Source: Polaromonas sp. (GTDB lineage: Bacteria; Pseudomonadota; Gammaproteobacteria; Burkholderiales; Burkholderiaceae_C). Taken from it: a DNA stretch of 43,043 bases. Each line of letters begins with the position of its first letter. Position 1 is the first letter of the stretch. The notes below the pieces were generated by a model. It had not been told where the DNA came from. It did not search any database and saw only the letters and a list, made by a program, of their open reading frames with translations. Where the stretch lies: positions 1 to 43,043 of the forward strand of contig JAUSDK010000206.1 in assembly GCA_030650875.1 (NCBI GenBank), given 5' to 3'. Positions 28,167 through 37,934 of the stretch are shown here, piece by piece. A program made the translations under genes and the position numbers.

Positions 28167-28185
28167 CCATCACAAATCGTGATGG
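28167..28185. promoter_or_regulatory. Probable TcuR operator (T-N11-A inverted repeat)
   Basis: CCATCACAAATCGTGATGG is a perfect 7-bp inverted repeat around AAATC, and TCAC..GTGA within it fits the LysR-type T-N11-A rule. It spans the tcuR stop codon and lies about 88 bp before the tcuA ATG. Confidence 0.6.
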
Positions 28186-29108
28186 GCCAGCCGCGTGCCT
28201 TCCCATGCGCCGGAGCGGACCAGCGCGCGGGCGCAGTCGGCCAGCACCACGCGCGTGGCCAGCGCGGCGGGCGACAGCTCGTCGTCCGACAGGCTGCACA
28301 GGGCGTTGCTGCGGTGTACCTGGGCATCGGTGATTTCGGCCCACTGCAGGCACTGCGCGGCGTTGTGCACCCGCCCCAGCGCGGCCCAGGGCTGGACCGT
28401 GCTGCCCAGCCCCGCGCAGACGGCATCCATCAGCATGGACAGCGAGTCCACTTCGGCCACCAGCCGGGGCTTGATGTCGGCCCGGGCAAACGCTGCGTCC
28501 AGCGTGCTGCGCAGGCCGTGCGCGCCGGTTGGCAAGATTAGCGGCACGCCGTCGAGCTGCGCCATGCGGGTTGAAGCCGGCAGGCTGGGTTCGCCGGCGG
28601 TGCGCGGGCTCATCAGGTACAGCTTTTCCTCCAGCAGCGGCATCACGCTCCAGCGCCGGGCAACGCCGGTGTCAAACAGCACCGCCAGGTCGAGCTGCCG
28701 CGCATTGAGCATGCTGGTCAGGTGGCCCGACATGCTTTCGACCAGGTGCAGCCGCACATCGGGGTAGCGCGCGCGCATGGCCTGCATCAGCGGCACGCCC
28801 AGCACCACGGCGGTGGTGGACGCCAGCCCCACGCTGACCGTGCCGCTCAAGCGCGACTGCTGGGCGGCGCGCACGGCCTGCTCGGCGTGGCGCAGGGTTA
28901 GCTGCGCTTCCCGGAAAAAGGCCAGGCCGGCCTCGGTCGGCACCACGCCCTTGCTGCTGCGCTGCAGCAAGCGGGTGCATAACTCGCCTTCGAGCCGGCT
29001 GATCTGCTGGCTCAGGGCCGACTGGACCAGGTCCAGGTCGAGCGCGGCGCGGCTCATGCTGCCAAGCTCGACGATGCGAACGAAATACCGGAGTTGCCGA
29101 AGTTCCAT
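28170..29108 (-). CDS. tcuR: LysR-family activator, TcuR-like
   Basis: This 312-residue LysR regulator has its HTH in [40 protein letters not shown] and an effector domain beginning near [24 protein letters not shown]. It lies 81 bp upstream of tcuA on the same strand. This agrees with TcuR of Salmonella, which activates tcuABC in response to tricarballylate. Its 3' end carries a perfect inverted repeat suited to binding its own product ahead of tcuA. The start faces mnmA across a 51-bp divergent gap, so tcuR is also the boundary gene of the inserted block. Confidence 0.85.
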   Translation of the reverse strand: MELRQLRYFVRIVELGSMSRAALDLDLVQSALSQQISRLEGELCTRLLQRSSKGVVPTEAGLAFFREAQLTLRHAEQAVRAAQQSRLSGTVSVGLASTTAVVLGVPLMQAMRARYPDVRLHLVESMSGHLTSMLNARQLDLAVLFDTGVARRWSVMPLLEEKLYLMSPRTAGEPSLPASTRMAQLDGVPLILPTGAHGLRSTLDAAFARADIKPRLVAEVDSLSMLMDAVCAGLGSTVQPWAALGRVHNAAQCLQWAEITDAQVHRSNALCSLSDDELSPAALATRVVLADCARALVRSGAWEGTRLAHHDL

Positions 29109-29144
29109 GGCGGGCGGTCAAAAACGCAAACAGGTCATGCCGGG

Positions 29145-29150
29145 GATAAT
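29145..29150 (+). promoter_or_regulatory. -10-like box immediately before mnmA
   Basis: GATAAT ends 9 bp before the mnmA ATG, so a transcript starting from it would have a leader of only a few bases and no ribosome binding site. No good -35 is visible. nudJ has the same box 8 bp before its ATG. Confidence 0.3.
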
Positions 29151-29159
29151 CGCACACCT

Positions 29160-30332
29160 ATGGACAAGCAACACAGCAAGCAACGGGTGGTGGTGGGATT
29201 GAGCGGCGGCGTGGACTCGGCCGTGACGGCGCACCTGCTCAAGCAGCAGGGCCACGAGGTCATCGGCATCTTCATGAAGAACTGGGAAGATGACGACGAC
29301 AGCGAATTCTGCTCCTCCAATATTGATTTTGTCGATGCCGCCGCCGTGGCCGACGTGATCGGCATCGAGATCGAGCATGTCAACTTCGCCGCTGACTACA
29401 AGGACCGCGTCTTCGCCGAATTTTTGCGCGAATACCAGGCCGGCCGCACGCCCAACCCCGACATTTTGTGCAACGCCGAGATCAAGTTCAAGGCGTTTTT
29501 GGACCACGCGATGCGCCTGGGCGCCGAGAAGATCGCCACTGGCCACTACGCCCGGGTGCGGCAGAGCGACACCACAGGCCTGTTTGAGCTGCTCAAGGGC
29601 CTGGACCCGGCCAAGGACCAGAGCTACTTTTTGCACCGGCTGAACCAGGCGCAGCTGTCCAAGACGTTGTTTCCGGTGGGCGAGCTGCTCAAGACCGAGG
29701 TGCGCCGCATTGCCGACGAGATCGGCCTGCCGAACGCGAAGAAAAAGGACTCGACCGGCATCTGCTTCATTGGCGAGCGGCCATTCCGCGAATTTTTGAA
29801 CCGCTACATCGCCAAGGCGCCGGGACCCATCAAAAACGACCAGGGCCGCATTCTGGGCGAGCATGTGGGCCTGAGCTTTTACACGCTGGGCCAGCGCCAG
29901 GGCCTGGGCATTGGCGGCGTGAAGGCCCGGGGCGCCGACCTGAAGGCGGCGCAGGCGCGCGGCCAGCGCGGCGTGGGCGAGCACGAGCCGTGGTTTGTCG
30001 CCCGCAAGGACCTGGAGACCAACACGCTCTGGGTGGTGCAGGGCCACGAGCACCCGTGGCTGCAGTCCACCCGGCTCAGCGCGCAAAACTGCAGCTGGGT
30101 GGCGGGCACGCCGCCCGCGCCGGGCGCAATGGCCGCCAAAAGCCGCTACCGGCAGCAGGACGCCGCCTGCGAGGTGCGCAGCGCCAGCGCCACCGACTGC
30201 GAATTGGTGTTTTCAGCGCCCCAGTGGGCCGTGACGCCCGGGCAGTCGGCCGTGCTGTACCAGGGCGAGGTGTGCCTGGGCGGCGGCGTGATCCACAGCA
30301 GCAATGTGCGCAACCTGCCGGGTCAGACATAA
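29160..30332 (+). CDS. mnmA: tRNA 2-thiouridylase MnmA
   Basis: This enzyme thiolates U34 of tRNA-Lys, -Glu and -Gln, activating the base with ATP and taking sulfur from a relay. The natural start is [22 protein letters not shown] at 29160 (390 aa), 22 codons inside the track ORF. The PP-loop SGGVDS, the catalytic cysteines in [13 protein letters not shown] and [14 protein letters not shown], and GHYARV are all present. An insertion rich in Ala, Gly and Arg ([28 protein letters not shown]) is larger than in Escherichia coli, a feature I associate with Burkholderiales. It ends shortly before a 17-bp palindrome. Confidence 0.96.
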   Translation: MDKQHSKQRVVVGLSGGVDSAVTAHLLKQQGHEVIGIFMKNWEDDDDSEFCSSNIDFVDAAAVADVIGIEIEHVNFAADYKDRVFAEFLREYQAGRTPNPDILCNAEIKFKAFLDHAMRLGAEKIATGHYARVRQSDTTGLFELLKGLDPAKDQSYFLHRLNQAQLSKTLFPVGELLKTEVRRIADEIGLPNAKKKDSTGICFIGERPFREFLNRYIAKAPGPIKNDQGRILGEHVGLSFYTLGQRQGLGIGGVKARGADLKAAQARGQRGVGEHEPWFVARKDLETNTLWVVQGHEHPWLQSTRLSAQNCSWVAGTPPAPGAMAAKSRYRQQDAACEVRSASATDCELVFSAPQWAVTPGQSAVLYQGEVCLGGGVIHSSNVRNLPGQT

Positions 30333-30368
30333 AATCGAGCGCCAGCCCAATCAAGCCGGCCGCAATCC

Positions 30369-30385
30369 GCTATTTAAAATATAGC
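30369..30385. repeat. 17-bp GCTAT...ATAGC palindrome after mnmA
   Basis: GCTATTTAAAATATAGC lies 37 bp after the mnmA stop, between it and the convergent MipA gene. It is the same length and arm type as the elements at 21418 and 31948. The ATTTGTGC that follows also resembles the ATTTACG after the 31948 copy. Confidence 0.6.
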
Positions 30386-30408
30386 ATTTGTGCAGCCCGG
30401 CCAGCACC

Positions 30409-31824
30409 TTACAGCGCCGTCTCGACGTAGGTGTAGATGTAGTTGGAGCCGCCGCTGACGCCGCCCAGCAGGCGCGACCAGCCAAAAATGCCGGAGCGGT
30501 GCGACACGCCAAAACCGATATAGGTCTCTTTCAGCGCCCGCGAACCGATCAGGTCGCCCAGGCTCACGTCCAGCGTCGGGTCAAAGTGGTGCAGCAGCCG
30601 CGACGTCGACTCCCGATTGGCCGCCTGGCTGCTCGCTTCAATGTACGGAACCCGCTGCGCCAGCGACACGCCAACCCCCAGACCCAGCCGCGTCTTGACC
30701 CGGGCACTCCACGGAAAGCCGGAGTAATACGCTTTCATGAACAAGTCCAGCTGCAGACCGTTGGGTTGCAGCCCGTTGTCATTGTGGTGCGTCAGGCCCG
30801 CATAACCGACCACATCGACCGGCCATCCGTTGAAGTTCTGGATATAAGGCCTGCCAATCTGCACGCCGCTGATGCTGGTCGGGTTGACGCTGGCCGTTGA
30901 CAGGCATTGCGCCGTGATGATTTTCACCATGTGGCAGCCGTCGTCGGTGGCTTTGCCGTACAGCAGCTTGAAGTAGGTGGGCGAGCTGGTCTGGGCCCAG
31001 GCGCGCTCGTGGCCGCCGAAGTCGTAGGCGGCGCCCACATACACGGCGGGCAGCACGCGCTGCTGCACGATGGGGCTGTTTTTGACCTGGCTGCCCAGCA
31101 CCGTGGCGGACACGCCCGCCAGCAGGCGCCAGCGCTGCGACAAGTCGTAGGAACCGTAGAGTCCCGCCGTGGTGTTGACGCCGGAGCCGGCCGTGTAGGC
31201 CGGGCGATCGGGCGTGGCCTCGCCCGCCTGCACACCGTAGTAGTAGTTGTTTAGCTTGGCGTCGCGCAGGGACACGCTCAGGCTGGGGCGCAGCGTCCAC
31301 GGGCCGGACTTCCAGTCGTAGCTGTAGCCCAGGCGAACTTCGCTGCCGCCGGAGGCATTGCCGGCATCGCGCAGCCACTCGGCCTGCAGGTTGCCCCAAG
31401 GCTGGCTATAGCGCAGGGACAGCCCCAGATCGGTGCCGGTGCGGCGTGTTGCCATGCCATCCAGGCTGGCGGGCAGGTCGTCGATCGGAAAGCCTTCCAG
31501 CCGCTGCTCGACAAACAGGTCCAAACGGGGCCCACTGCCGTTCAGCAGCTTCACGCCAGCCCGGTTGGCATGCAGAAAAACCCGTTCGCCTTCGTACAGG
31601 TACAGCGGCAGCAAGTCGTAGCGGGTGCCCGCGTCCCGGTAGGGCGAGGCTTCGGCCCGCATGGCAAACCCCAGGCCCGCACTGCCCGGCTCGGTCAGCA
31701 CCGTGAGCGGCTCGGTCGTGCCTTGTGCGCTGGCGGGCGCCATGACGCACAAGCCCAGCGCCAGCAGGGCTGCGCCGGACAGGGGGCGCAAAAAACAAAG
31801 GCCGGAAGGTCGCAAACTAATCAT
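30409..31824 (-). CDS. Long MipA/OmpV-family outer-membrane protein
   Basis: This is an outer-membrane beta-barrel protein. I place the start at 31824 (MISLRPSGLCFLRP, 471 aa), which gives a signal peptide ending ALGLCVMAPASAQ. Residues ~40-285 look like a whole MipA/OmpV domain: YDLLPLYLYEGERVFLHANRAGVKLL, NNYYYGVQAGEATPDRPAYTAGSG and NSPIVQQRVLPAVYVGAAYDFGG. Typical family members stop there (about 250-280 aa). The extra ~185 residues (TYFKLLYGKATDDGC.. to ETYIGFGVSHRSGIFG..GGSNYIYTYVETAL) form a second, unusual half. MipA in Escherichia coli scaffolds murein enzymes; the role here is unknown. It ends in an aromatic-rich strand, typical of barrel assembly signals. Confidence 0.82.
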   Translation of the reverse strand: MISLRPSGLCFLRPLSGAALLALGLCVMAPASAQGTTEPLTVLTEPGSAGLGFAMRAEASPYRDAGTRYDLLPLYLYEGERVFLHANRAGVKLLNGSGPRLDLFVEQRLEGFPIDDLPASLDGMATRRTGTDLGLSLRYSQPWGNLQAEWLRDAGNASGGSEVRLGYSYDWKSGPWTLRPSLSVSLRDAKLNNYYYGVQAGEATPDRPAYTAGSGVNTTAGLYGSYDLSQRWRLLAGVSATVLGSQVKNSPIVQQRVLPAVYVGAAYDFGGHERAWAQTSSPTYFKLLYGKATDDGCHMVKIITAQCLSTASVNPTSISGVQIGRPYIQNFNGWPVDVVGYAGLTHHNDNGLQPNGLQLDLFMKAYYSGFPWSARVKTRLGLGVGVSLAQRVPYIEASSQAANRESTSRLLHHFDPTLDVSLGDLIGSRALKETYIGFGVSHRSGIFGWSRLLGGVSGGSNYIYTYVETAL

Positions 31825-31947
31825 CGTGGGCTGAGGTTTAAAAGGCGCGGCACAAGCGCCGCTGGGCCGCCCGGCTTGGGCGCCGGACAATTTACATGAA
31901 AATTACAGACAAAAATGCTTCAAACCCTTGCTTGGCCCACACTAATA

Positions 31948-31964
31948 GCTATTATTTAAATAGC
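31948..31964. repeat. 17-bp GCTATT-N5-AATAGC palindrome between ssb and the MipA gene
   Basis: GCTATTATTTAAATAGC has perfect 6-bp arms. It lies 39 bp after the ssb stop in transcription sense and upstream of the MipA-family gene. Confidence 0.6.
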
Positions 31965-32003
31965 ATTTACGACGGGCACCCGGATTCGTGGGCCTGGCGT
32001 GTT

Positions 32004-32507
32004 TTAAAACGGAATATCGTCATCCATGTCGTCAAAGCCGCTGGCGGCCTTGGACGGCGCAGGCGCGGCTTGCTGCCGGGGTGCGGGCGCCGGGGCGCGG
32101 GCCGGCGCGGACTGGCGCGGCTCGTAGCCACCGCCCTCGTCCTGACCGCCGGCACCGGGGCCGCCCATGCCCTGGCGGCTGCCCAGCATCTGCATCTGGT
32201 CGGCGCGGATTTCAGTCGTGTATTTTTCAACGCCGCTCTGGTCGGTCCACTTGCGCGTGCGCAAGCTGCCCTCGACGTAGACCTGCGAGCCCTTGCGCAG
32301 GTACTGGCCAACGATTTCGGCCAGGCGGCCGTTGAACACCACACGGTGCCATTCGGTGGCTTCCTTCATTTCGCCGGACTGTTTGTCCTTCCACTTGTCG
32401 GTGGTGGCGATGGTGACGTTGGCGACCTGGTCGCCACTGGGAAAGCTGCGCATTTCGGGGTCTTTCCCCAAATTGCCGACGATGATGACTTTGTTGACGG
32501 ATGCCAT
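32004..32507 (-). CDS. ssb: Single-stranded DNA-binding protein
   Basis: This protein coats and protects single-stranded DNA in replication, repair and recombination. The start at 32507 has GGAG upstream and the family opening [20 protein letters not shown] (167 aa); the track ORF starts 33 codons early. The OB-fold (residues 1-~110) includes [38 protein letters not shown] Pro/Ala/Gln-rich linker follows, then the conserved acidic tip DDMDDDIPF, which recruits partner proteins. It lies downstream of the MFS gene (55-bp gap) and divergently near uvrA; ssb-MFS-uvrA is a familiar beta-proteobacterial arrangement. Confidence 0.97.
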   Translation of the reverse strand: MASVNKVIIVGNLGKDPEMRSFPSGDQVANVTIATTDKWKDKQSGEMKEATEWHRVVFNGRLAEIVGQYLRKGSQVYVEGSLRTRKWTDQSGVEKYTTEIRADQMQMLGSRQGMGGPGAGGQDEGGGYEPRQSAPARAPAPAPRQQAAPAPSKAASGFDDMDDDIPF

Positions 32508-32562
32508 GGCGTTTTCTCCTGAAGTTCTTCGGGGCTGATCCCCCAAAGCGAATCCGCTGAGT

Positions 32563-33810
32563 TTAACTGGCGGACTGGCCCAGCGGGTCGGCGCCTGGAA
32601 CCGCACCGCGCGCGGTGCGGCCCGGCGCCCGCATCGGCCAGGCCACCAGCAGCCACAGCAGCATCAGGCCGGCGCACGCCATGAACAGCGCCCCGGGCCC
32701 GTGCGCCTTGATGATCCAGCCGCCCACGGCGCCGCCGGCAAAAAAGCCCAGCGACTGCGCCGTGTTGTAGACCCCGAGCGCCGCACCGCGCGCATGCGCT
32801 GGCGCCAGGCGCGAGGCCAGGCTGGGCTGGCTGGCTTCCAGCACATTGAAGCCGCAAAAAAACAAAAACAGCAGGCCGCCCAGCAGGCCCAGGTGGTGCG
32901 CCGCCGTGGCGGTTTCCCACAGCAGCGCCAGTTGCACCAGAAAAATAAGGCCCACGGCGCCCAGGAATGCAGCACGCAAATGGCCACGCCGCTCCAGCGG
33001 AAACAGCGTCAGGCCCATCACCAGAAAGGAGCCCACCACGGCCGGCAGGTAGACCTGCCAGTGCAGCGCCTTGTCCAGCCCGGCGGCCACCAGCAGCCCG
33101 GGAATGGCCATCCACATGGCGAGCTGCACCGCGTGCAGCACAAACACCCCGAAGTCCAGCCGCAGCAGGGCCGGGTCCTTCAGTACCGCCCGCATGCCGC
33201 CGCGCGGCGGCCCCGCATGGCGCGGCGGCTCGGCCGGCACCCACCACCGCACCAGCGCCATGCCGGCCAGCGCCAGGGCGCCGGTCAGCGCAAAAATGCC
33301 ATGCAACCCGATGCTGCCGGCCAGCAGCGGCCCGGCCACCAGCGACAGCGCAAACATCAGCGCAATGCTGACACCGACCAGCGCCATGGCCTTGGTGCGC
33401 ACCTCGTCGCGGGTGCAGTCGGCCAGCAGCGCCGTGATGGCGGCCGAAATGGCGCCCGCGCCCTGCAGCGACCGGCCGGCCGTGAGCCAGTTCAAATCAG
33501 GCGCCCAGGCGGCCACGAAGCTGCCCAGCGCGAACACCAGCAGCCCGGCCAGCATCACGCGCTTGCGGCCCCAGTGGTCGGACGCGATGCCAAACGGTAT
33601 TTGCAGCAAGGCCTGCGTCAGGCCATACACCCCCATGGCCAGGCCGACGCGGGCCGGGTCATCGCCACCCGGGAACCGGGCCGCTTCCAGCGCAAACACG
33701 GGCAGCACCAAAAACAGCCCCAGCATGCGCAGCGCAAAAATCGATGCGAGTGACGCGCTGGCGCGCCGCTCGGTGGCGGTCATGGGAAATGAAGGGGCGG
33801 CAGAAGACAC
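32563..33810 (-). CDS. MFS transporter next to uvrA
   Basis: This 415-residue major facilitator protein has twelve likely transmembrane helices. The signature between helices 2 and 3 is clear ([18 protein letters not shown]), and helix 4-5 has [21 protein letters not shown] drug/H+ antiporter (DHA1-like) role is most likely, but the substrate is unknown. The start could be the second Met ([16 protein letters not shown]). It is divergent from uvrA (171 bp apart) and followed by ssb on the same strand. The neighbourhood is conserved in beta-proteobacteria, though a DNA-repair function for the transporter is not established. Confidence 0.9.
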   Translation of the reverse strand: MSSAAPSFPMTATERRASASLASIFALRMLGLFLVLPVFALEAARFPGGDDPARVGLAMGVYGLTQALLQIPFGIASDHWGRKRVMLAGLLVFALGSFVAAWAPDLNWLTAGRSLQGAGAISAAITALLADCTRDEVRTKAMALVGVSIALMFALSLVAGPLLAGSIGLHGIFALTGALALAGMALVRWWVPAEPPRHAGPPRGGMRAVLKDPALLRLDFGVFVLHAVQLAMWMAIPGLLVAAGLDKALHWQVYLPAVVGSFLVMGLTLFPLERRGHLRAAFLGAVGLIFLVQLALLWETATAAHHLGLLGGLLFLFFCGFNVLEASQPSLASRLAPAHARGAALGVYNTAQSLGFFAGGAVGGWIIKAHGPGALFMACAGLMLLWLLVAWPMRAPGRTARGAVPGADPLGQSAS

Positions 33811-33981
33811 GGGTAGGAAGGTCTAAAAAATGATTGCAGCAAAATTATCGGCGCACGGGCCAGACTGAAGCCGGGTGTTGAAGCCGCCAGGCCGGCCGCT
33901 CTGGCCGGTTTGCAACCCGCCTATTGTGCTTGAAACGGGGCTTCGGTCTATGATGGAAGGTTTTGCGGCGCCCCCATTCCA

Positions 33982-36900
33982 GTGAACTCCCTTAACGACA
34001 GCAAGTACCTCGCCAGCGTGCTGGCGGCCCAGCGCATCAGCATTCGCGGGGCGCGTACCCACAACCTCAAGAATATCGACCTTGATATTCCGCGCAACCA
34101 GCTGGTGGTCATCACCGGCCTGAGCGGCTCGGGCAAGTCCTCGCTCGCGTTTGACACGCTGTATGCCGAAGGCCAGCGCCGCTACGTCGAAAGCCTGTCC
34201 ACCTACGCCAGGCAGTTCCTGCAGTTGATGGACAAGCCCGACGTGGACATGATCGAGGGCCTGTCGCCCGCCATTTCCATCGAACAAAAAGCGACCTCGC
34301 ACAACCCGCGCTCCACCGTGGGCACGGTGACAGAGATCCACGACTACCTGCGGCTGCTGTTTGCGCGCGCCGGCACGCCTTTTTGCCCCGAACATGATTT
34401 GCCGCTGCAGGCGCAAAGCGTCAGCGAAATGGTCGACACCGTGCTGGCCCTGCCCGAAGACACCCGGCTGATGATCCTGGCGCCGGTGGCGCGCGAGCGC
34501 AAGGGTGAGTTTGAAAACCTGTTTGCAGAAATGCAGGCCCAGGGCTATGTGCGCTTTCGCGTCGATGGCACGGCCTACGAATTTGACGCCCTGCCCAAGC
34601 TCAAGAAAACCGAAAAGCACAACATCGACGTGGTGATTGACCGCCTCAAGGTGCGCATGGACAAGGAAATCCAGCCCGAAGCCGGCGCCGCGCCGCCGCC
34701 CGCGCTGCGCCAGCGGCTGGCCGAAAGCTTTGAGGCGGCGCTGCGGCTGGCCGACGGCAAGGCGATTGCGCTGGAAATGGACACGGACCGCGAACACCTG
34801 TTCAGCGCCAAGTTCTCGTGCCCCGTCTGCAGCTATTCGCTGAGCGAGATGGAGCCCCGGCTGTTTTCCTTCAACTCGCCGGTGGGCGCCTGCCCCGGCT
34901 GCGACGGCCTGGGCCACAAGGAGTTTTTTGACCCGACGCGGGTGGTGGCGTTCCCCAGCCTGAGCCTGGCCAGCGGCGCCGTCAAAGGCTGGGACCGGCG
35001 CAACGCCTATTATTTTTCGATGCTGGAGAGCCTGGCCAGCCACTACCAGTTTGACATCGACCAGTCTTTCGAAGACCTGCCCGAGGCCGTGCAGCAGGTG
35101 GTGCTGTTTGGCTCGGGCACCGAAAACATCAAGTTCAGCTACCTCACGGACGCCCGCGAAGGCGCAGAGACCGGCAAAAAAGTCAGCAAGAAGCACCCGT
35201 TTGAAGGGGTGATCACCAACTTTGAGCGACGTTACCGCGAAACCGACTCTGCCGTGGTGCGCGACGACCTGGCTAGGTACCGCAGCGTGCAGCCCTGCCC
35301 CGACTGCGCGGGCACCCGCCTGCGGCGCGAAGCGCGCCATGTCTACCTGGTCGGCACCACCGAGAGCGAAGCCGGCGCCGGCCCGGTCAGCAGCCGGAAA
35401 GCCATCTACGAAGTCAGCCACGACACGCTGCGCGACAGCTTTGCCTACTTCAACACCCTGAAGATGGAAGGCGCCAAGGCCGAGATTGCCGGCAAGGTGG
35501 TGCGCGAGATCGGCCTTCGGCTCAAGTTCCTGAACGACGTGGGCCTGAATTACCTGAGCCTGGACCGCAGTGCCGAAACCCTGAGCGGCGGCGAGTCGCA
35601 GCGCATCCGGCTGGCGTCCCAGATCGGCTCGGGCCTGACCGGCGTGATGTATGTGCTGGACGAGCCCAGCATCGGCCTGCACCAGCGCGACAACGACCGG
35701 CTGATCGGCACCCTCAAGCACCTGCGCGACATTGGCAACAGCGTGCTGGTGGTCGAGCACGACGAGGACATGATCCGCGCCGCCGACCATGTGATCGACA
35801 TGGGGCCGGGCGCCGGCGTGCATGGCGGGCGCGTGATGGCGCAGGGCACGTATGAAGAAGTGCAGGCCAACCCCGAGTCGCTGACCGGCAAGTACCTGGC
35901 GGGCACGCTGAAGATTGCCGTGCCCGCGCGCCGCACGCCATGGCTGCCCACGGTCAAAAGCACCCCCACGTTCGACAAAAGCAAATCGCGCTTTGCGCCC
36001 AGCCCGGCCGCCGAACGCCGCGCGGCGCGCGAAGCCCTGCACCAGGCCACGCTGGGCGAGATGCAGGCGCTGCGCGTGGTCAACGCGACCGGCCACAACC
36101 TGAAGGGCGTCAGTGTTGAAATCCCCGTCGGCCTGCTGACCTGCGTGACCGGCGTGTCCGGCTCGGGCAAGTCGACGCTGGTCAACGACACGCTGGACGC
36201 CGCCGTGGCGCGCACGCTGTACCGCGCGCATGAAGAGCCGGCCCCGCACGAGGCGATTGAAGGCATCGAGCATTTCGACAAGGTCATCAACGTCGACCAG
36301 TCGCCAATTGGCCGCACGCCGCGCAGCAACCCAGCCACCTACACCGGCCTGTTCACGCCGATCCGCGAGCTGATGGCCGAGATGAACACCGCGCGCGAAC
36401 GCGGCTACGGCGCCGGACGCTTTTCCTTCAACGTCGCCGGCGGCCGCTGCGAAGCCTGCCAGGGCGACGGCATGGTCAAGGTCGAAATGCACTTTTTGCC
36501 CGATGTCTATGTGCCCTGCGACGTCTGCAAGGGCATGCGCTACAACCGCGAAACGCTGGAGGTGCAATACAAGGGCAAAAACATCGCGCAGATCCTGGAC
36601 CTCACGGTCGAGACCGCCGCCGAGTTCTTCAAGGCCGTGCCCACGCTGGCGCGCAAGTTGCACACGCTGCTCGATGTGGGTCTGAGTTACATCAAGCTGG
36701 GCCAGGCGGCGACCACGCTGTCGGGCGGCGAGGCGCAGCGCGTCAAGCTCGCGCTGGAACTGAGCAAGCGCGACACCGGCCGCACGCTCTACATCCTGGA
36801 CGAGCCGACCACCGGCCTGCACTTTGCCGACATAGATTTGCTGCTCAAGGTGCTGCACCAGCTGCGCGATGCGGGCAACACCATCGTGGTGATCGAGCAC

Positions 36901-37053
36901 AACCTGGACGTGATCAAGACCGCCGACTGGCTGATCGACATGGGCCCCGAAGGCGGCGCTGGCGGCGGCACCGTGGTGGGCGTGGGTACGCCCGAAGACC
37001 TGGCCGCCAACCCGGACAGCCACACCGGGCGCTATTTGGCGCGGCTGCTCTGA
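33982..37053 (+). CDS. uvrA: Excinuclease ABC subunit A
   Basis: This ATPase detects bulky DNA lesions and loads UvrB in nucleotide excision repair. The 1023-residue product starts at GTG. Two ABC modules are complete: Walker A motifs GLSGSGKSS and GVSGSGKST, signatures LSGGESQR and LSGGEAQR, and Walker B ending DEP in each. Zinc modules are visible as CPVC..CPGC and CEAC..CDVC. It is about 80 residues longer than Escherichia coli UvrA (940). The extra length lies partly near residues 380-410 and in the linker before the second module ([29 protein letters not shown]). No clear LexA box is visible upstream. Confidence 0.97.
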   Translation: MNSLNDSKYLASVLAAQRISIRGARTHNLKNIDLDIPRNQLVVITGLSGSGKSSLAFDTLYAEGQRRYVESLSTYARQFLQLMDKPDVDMIEGLSPAISIEQKATSHNPRSTVGTVTEIHDYLRLLFARAGTPFCPEHDLPLQAQSVSEMVDTVLALPEDTRLMILAPVARERKGEFENLFAEMQAQGYVRFRVDGTAYEFDALPKLKKTEKHNIDVVIDRLKVRMDKEIQPEAGAAPPPALRQRLAESFEAALRLADGKAIALEMDTDREHLFSAKFSCPVCSYSLSEMEPRLFSFNSPVGACPGCDGLGHKEFFDPTRVVAFPSLSLASGAVKGWDRRNAYYFSMLESLASHYQFDIDQSFEDLPEAVQQVVLFGSGTENIKFSYLTDAREGAETGKKVSKKHPFEGVITNFERRYRETDSAVVRDDLARYRSVQPCPDCAGTRLRREARHVYLVGTTESEAGAGPVSSRKAIYEVSHDTLRDSFAYFNTLKMEGAKAEIAGKVVREIGLRLKFLNDVGLNYLSLDRSAETLSGGESQRIRLASQIGSGLTGVMYVLDEPSIGLHQRDNDRLIGTLKHLRDIGNSVLVVEHDEDMIRAADHVIDMGPGAGVHGGRVMAQGTYEEVQANPESLTGKYLAGTLKIAVPARRTPWLPTVKSTPTFDKSKSRFAPSPAAERRAAREALHQATLGEMQALRVVNATGHNLKGVSVEIPVGLLTCVTGVSGSGKSTLVNDTLDAAVARTLYRAHEEPAPHEAIEGIEHFDKVINVDQSPIGRTPRSNPATYTGLFTPIRELMAEMNTARERGYGAGRFSFNVAGGRCEACQGDGMVKVEMHFLPDVYVPCDVCKGMRYNRETLEVQYKGKNIAQILDLTVETAAEFFKAVPTLARKLHTLLDVGLSYIKLGQAATTLSGGEAQRVKLALELSKRDTGRTLYILDEPTTGLHFADIDLLLKVLHQLRDAGNTIVVIEHNLDVIKTADWLIDMGPEGGAGGGTVVGVGTPEDLAANPDSHTGRYLARLL

Positions 37054-37085
37054 CCTCTACGCCTTGGTGCTGGCCGGCTGGCGCT

Positions 37086-37117
37086 GGAAGAAAAGCCTGC
37101 GGCAGGCGTTCCGTTTT
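37086..37117 (+). terminator. Possible terminator after uvrA
   Basis: GGAA..GCCTG / CAGGC..TTCC can form a stem and is followed by GTTTTCCC. The T-run is short and interrupted, so strength is uncertain. Confidence 0.35.
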
Positions 37118-37155
37118 CCCGATAATGGGCGTCCAACCTTTACAAAACACCTGCC

Positions 37156-37605
37156 ATGTCCTCCATCACGCTGCGTTTTCTGGCTGAACCCCACACCGTC
37201 AACTTTGGCGGCAAGGTGCATGGCGGCACCGTCATGAAATGGATAGACGAGGCCGGCTACGCCTGCGCGACGCGCTGGGCCAAGCGCTACTGCGTCACGG
37301 TGTCGGTGGGCAGCATCCGGTTTCATAAACCCATCATGATCGGCGATCTGGTCGAGGTGGAAGCCCGCCTGGCCTATACCGGCCGGACCAGCATGAACAT
37401 TACCGTGGAAGTGCGCAGCGGCGACCTGAAAACCGGCCACATGGAAACCATCACCGAATGCCTGGTGGTGTTTGTGGCGCTTGACGCCGACGGCCAGCCC
37501 CTTGAAGTGCCGGCCTGGCAGCCTGAAACGCCCGGCGATTTTGCGCTGGCACAGCGCGTCAAGGCCCACCTTGATGCGGCCCGTGCCGCGCCGCTGGGCG
37601 GCTGA
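37156..37605 (+). CDS. Acyl-CoA thioesterase, hotdog fold (YciA/BACH-like)
   Basis: The 149-residue product hydrolyses acyl-CoA to free acid and CoA. The hotdog-domain start NFGGKVHGGTVMKWIDEAGYACATRWAKRYCVTVSVGSIRFHKPIMIGDLVEVEARL is typical of the cytosolic acyl-CoA hydrolase group, with GG..V.KWIDEAG around the catalytic Asp. EVRSGDLKTGHMETITECLVVFVALD completes the fold. It stands alone downstream of uvrA; GATAAT at about 37121-37126 may be its -10 box. The preferred chain length cannot be predicted. Confidence 0.9.
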   Translation: MSSITLRFLAEPHTVNFGGKVHGGTVMKWIDEAGYACATRWAKRYCVTVSVGSIRFHKPIMIGDLVEVEARLAYTGRTSMNITVEVRSGDLKTGHMETITECLVVFVALDADGQPLEVPAWQPETPGDFALAQRVKAHLDAARAAPLGG

Positions 37606-37610
37606 CGGGC

Positions 37611-37934
37611 CTAACGCAGCCAGCGGCCGAGCAGCGACGACGGCACCCAGGCGCGCAGCGCACGCCAGCTGCGCCACAGCGCCACACCCCGCCCGGCCCA
37701 GCGCAAGGCGCGGCGCGGCTTGAGAAGCACCAGCGCCGACAGCGCCAGCAACACCGGCAGCGGATGGCTTTTCAGGTACTGCACGCCACCGCGCACCAGC
37801 GACACGATGCGCTGGCCGGCATCCGACGCATTTTGCAGCGGCACCAGTTGCTGCGCCAGGGTGGCGCGCTGGCTGGCAATGCGCTCCCGTAGCCGGCCGC
37901 GCTGCTGATGCAGTTCCAGCAGGCTATTTTTCAT
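37611..37934 (-). CDS. YqjK-like small membrane protein
   Basis: This 107-residue protein starts MKNSLLELHQQRGRLRERIASQRATL at 37934, well inside the longer track ORF. The N-terminal half is a charged helix. One hydrophobic stretch follows (HPLPVLLALSALVLL), then an Arg-rich tail (KPRRALRWAGRG..LGRWLR). It overlaps the end of the YqjE-like gene by 11 bp. The trio order yqjD-yqjE-yqjK is that of Escherichia coli, where the genes are RpoS-dependent. The function is unknown. Confidence 0.75.
   Translation of the reverse strand: MKNSLLELHQQRGRLRERIASQRATLAQQLVPLQNASDAGQRIVSLVRGGVQYLKSHPLPVLLALSALVLLKPRRALRWAGRGVALWRSWRALRAWVPSSLLGRWLR

Noticed and set aside
33823-37023. 1066-codon minus-strand ORF antisense to uvrA
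   Set aside because: The protein is His/Ala/Val/Gln-rich shadow sequence with no family motif, while the plus strand is a complete uvrA. Long antisense frames are expected in high-GC DNA with third-position GC bias.
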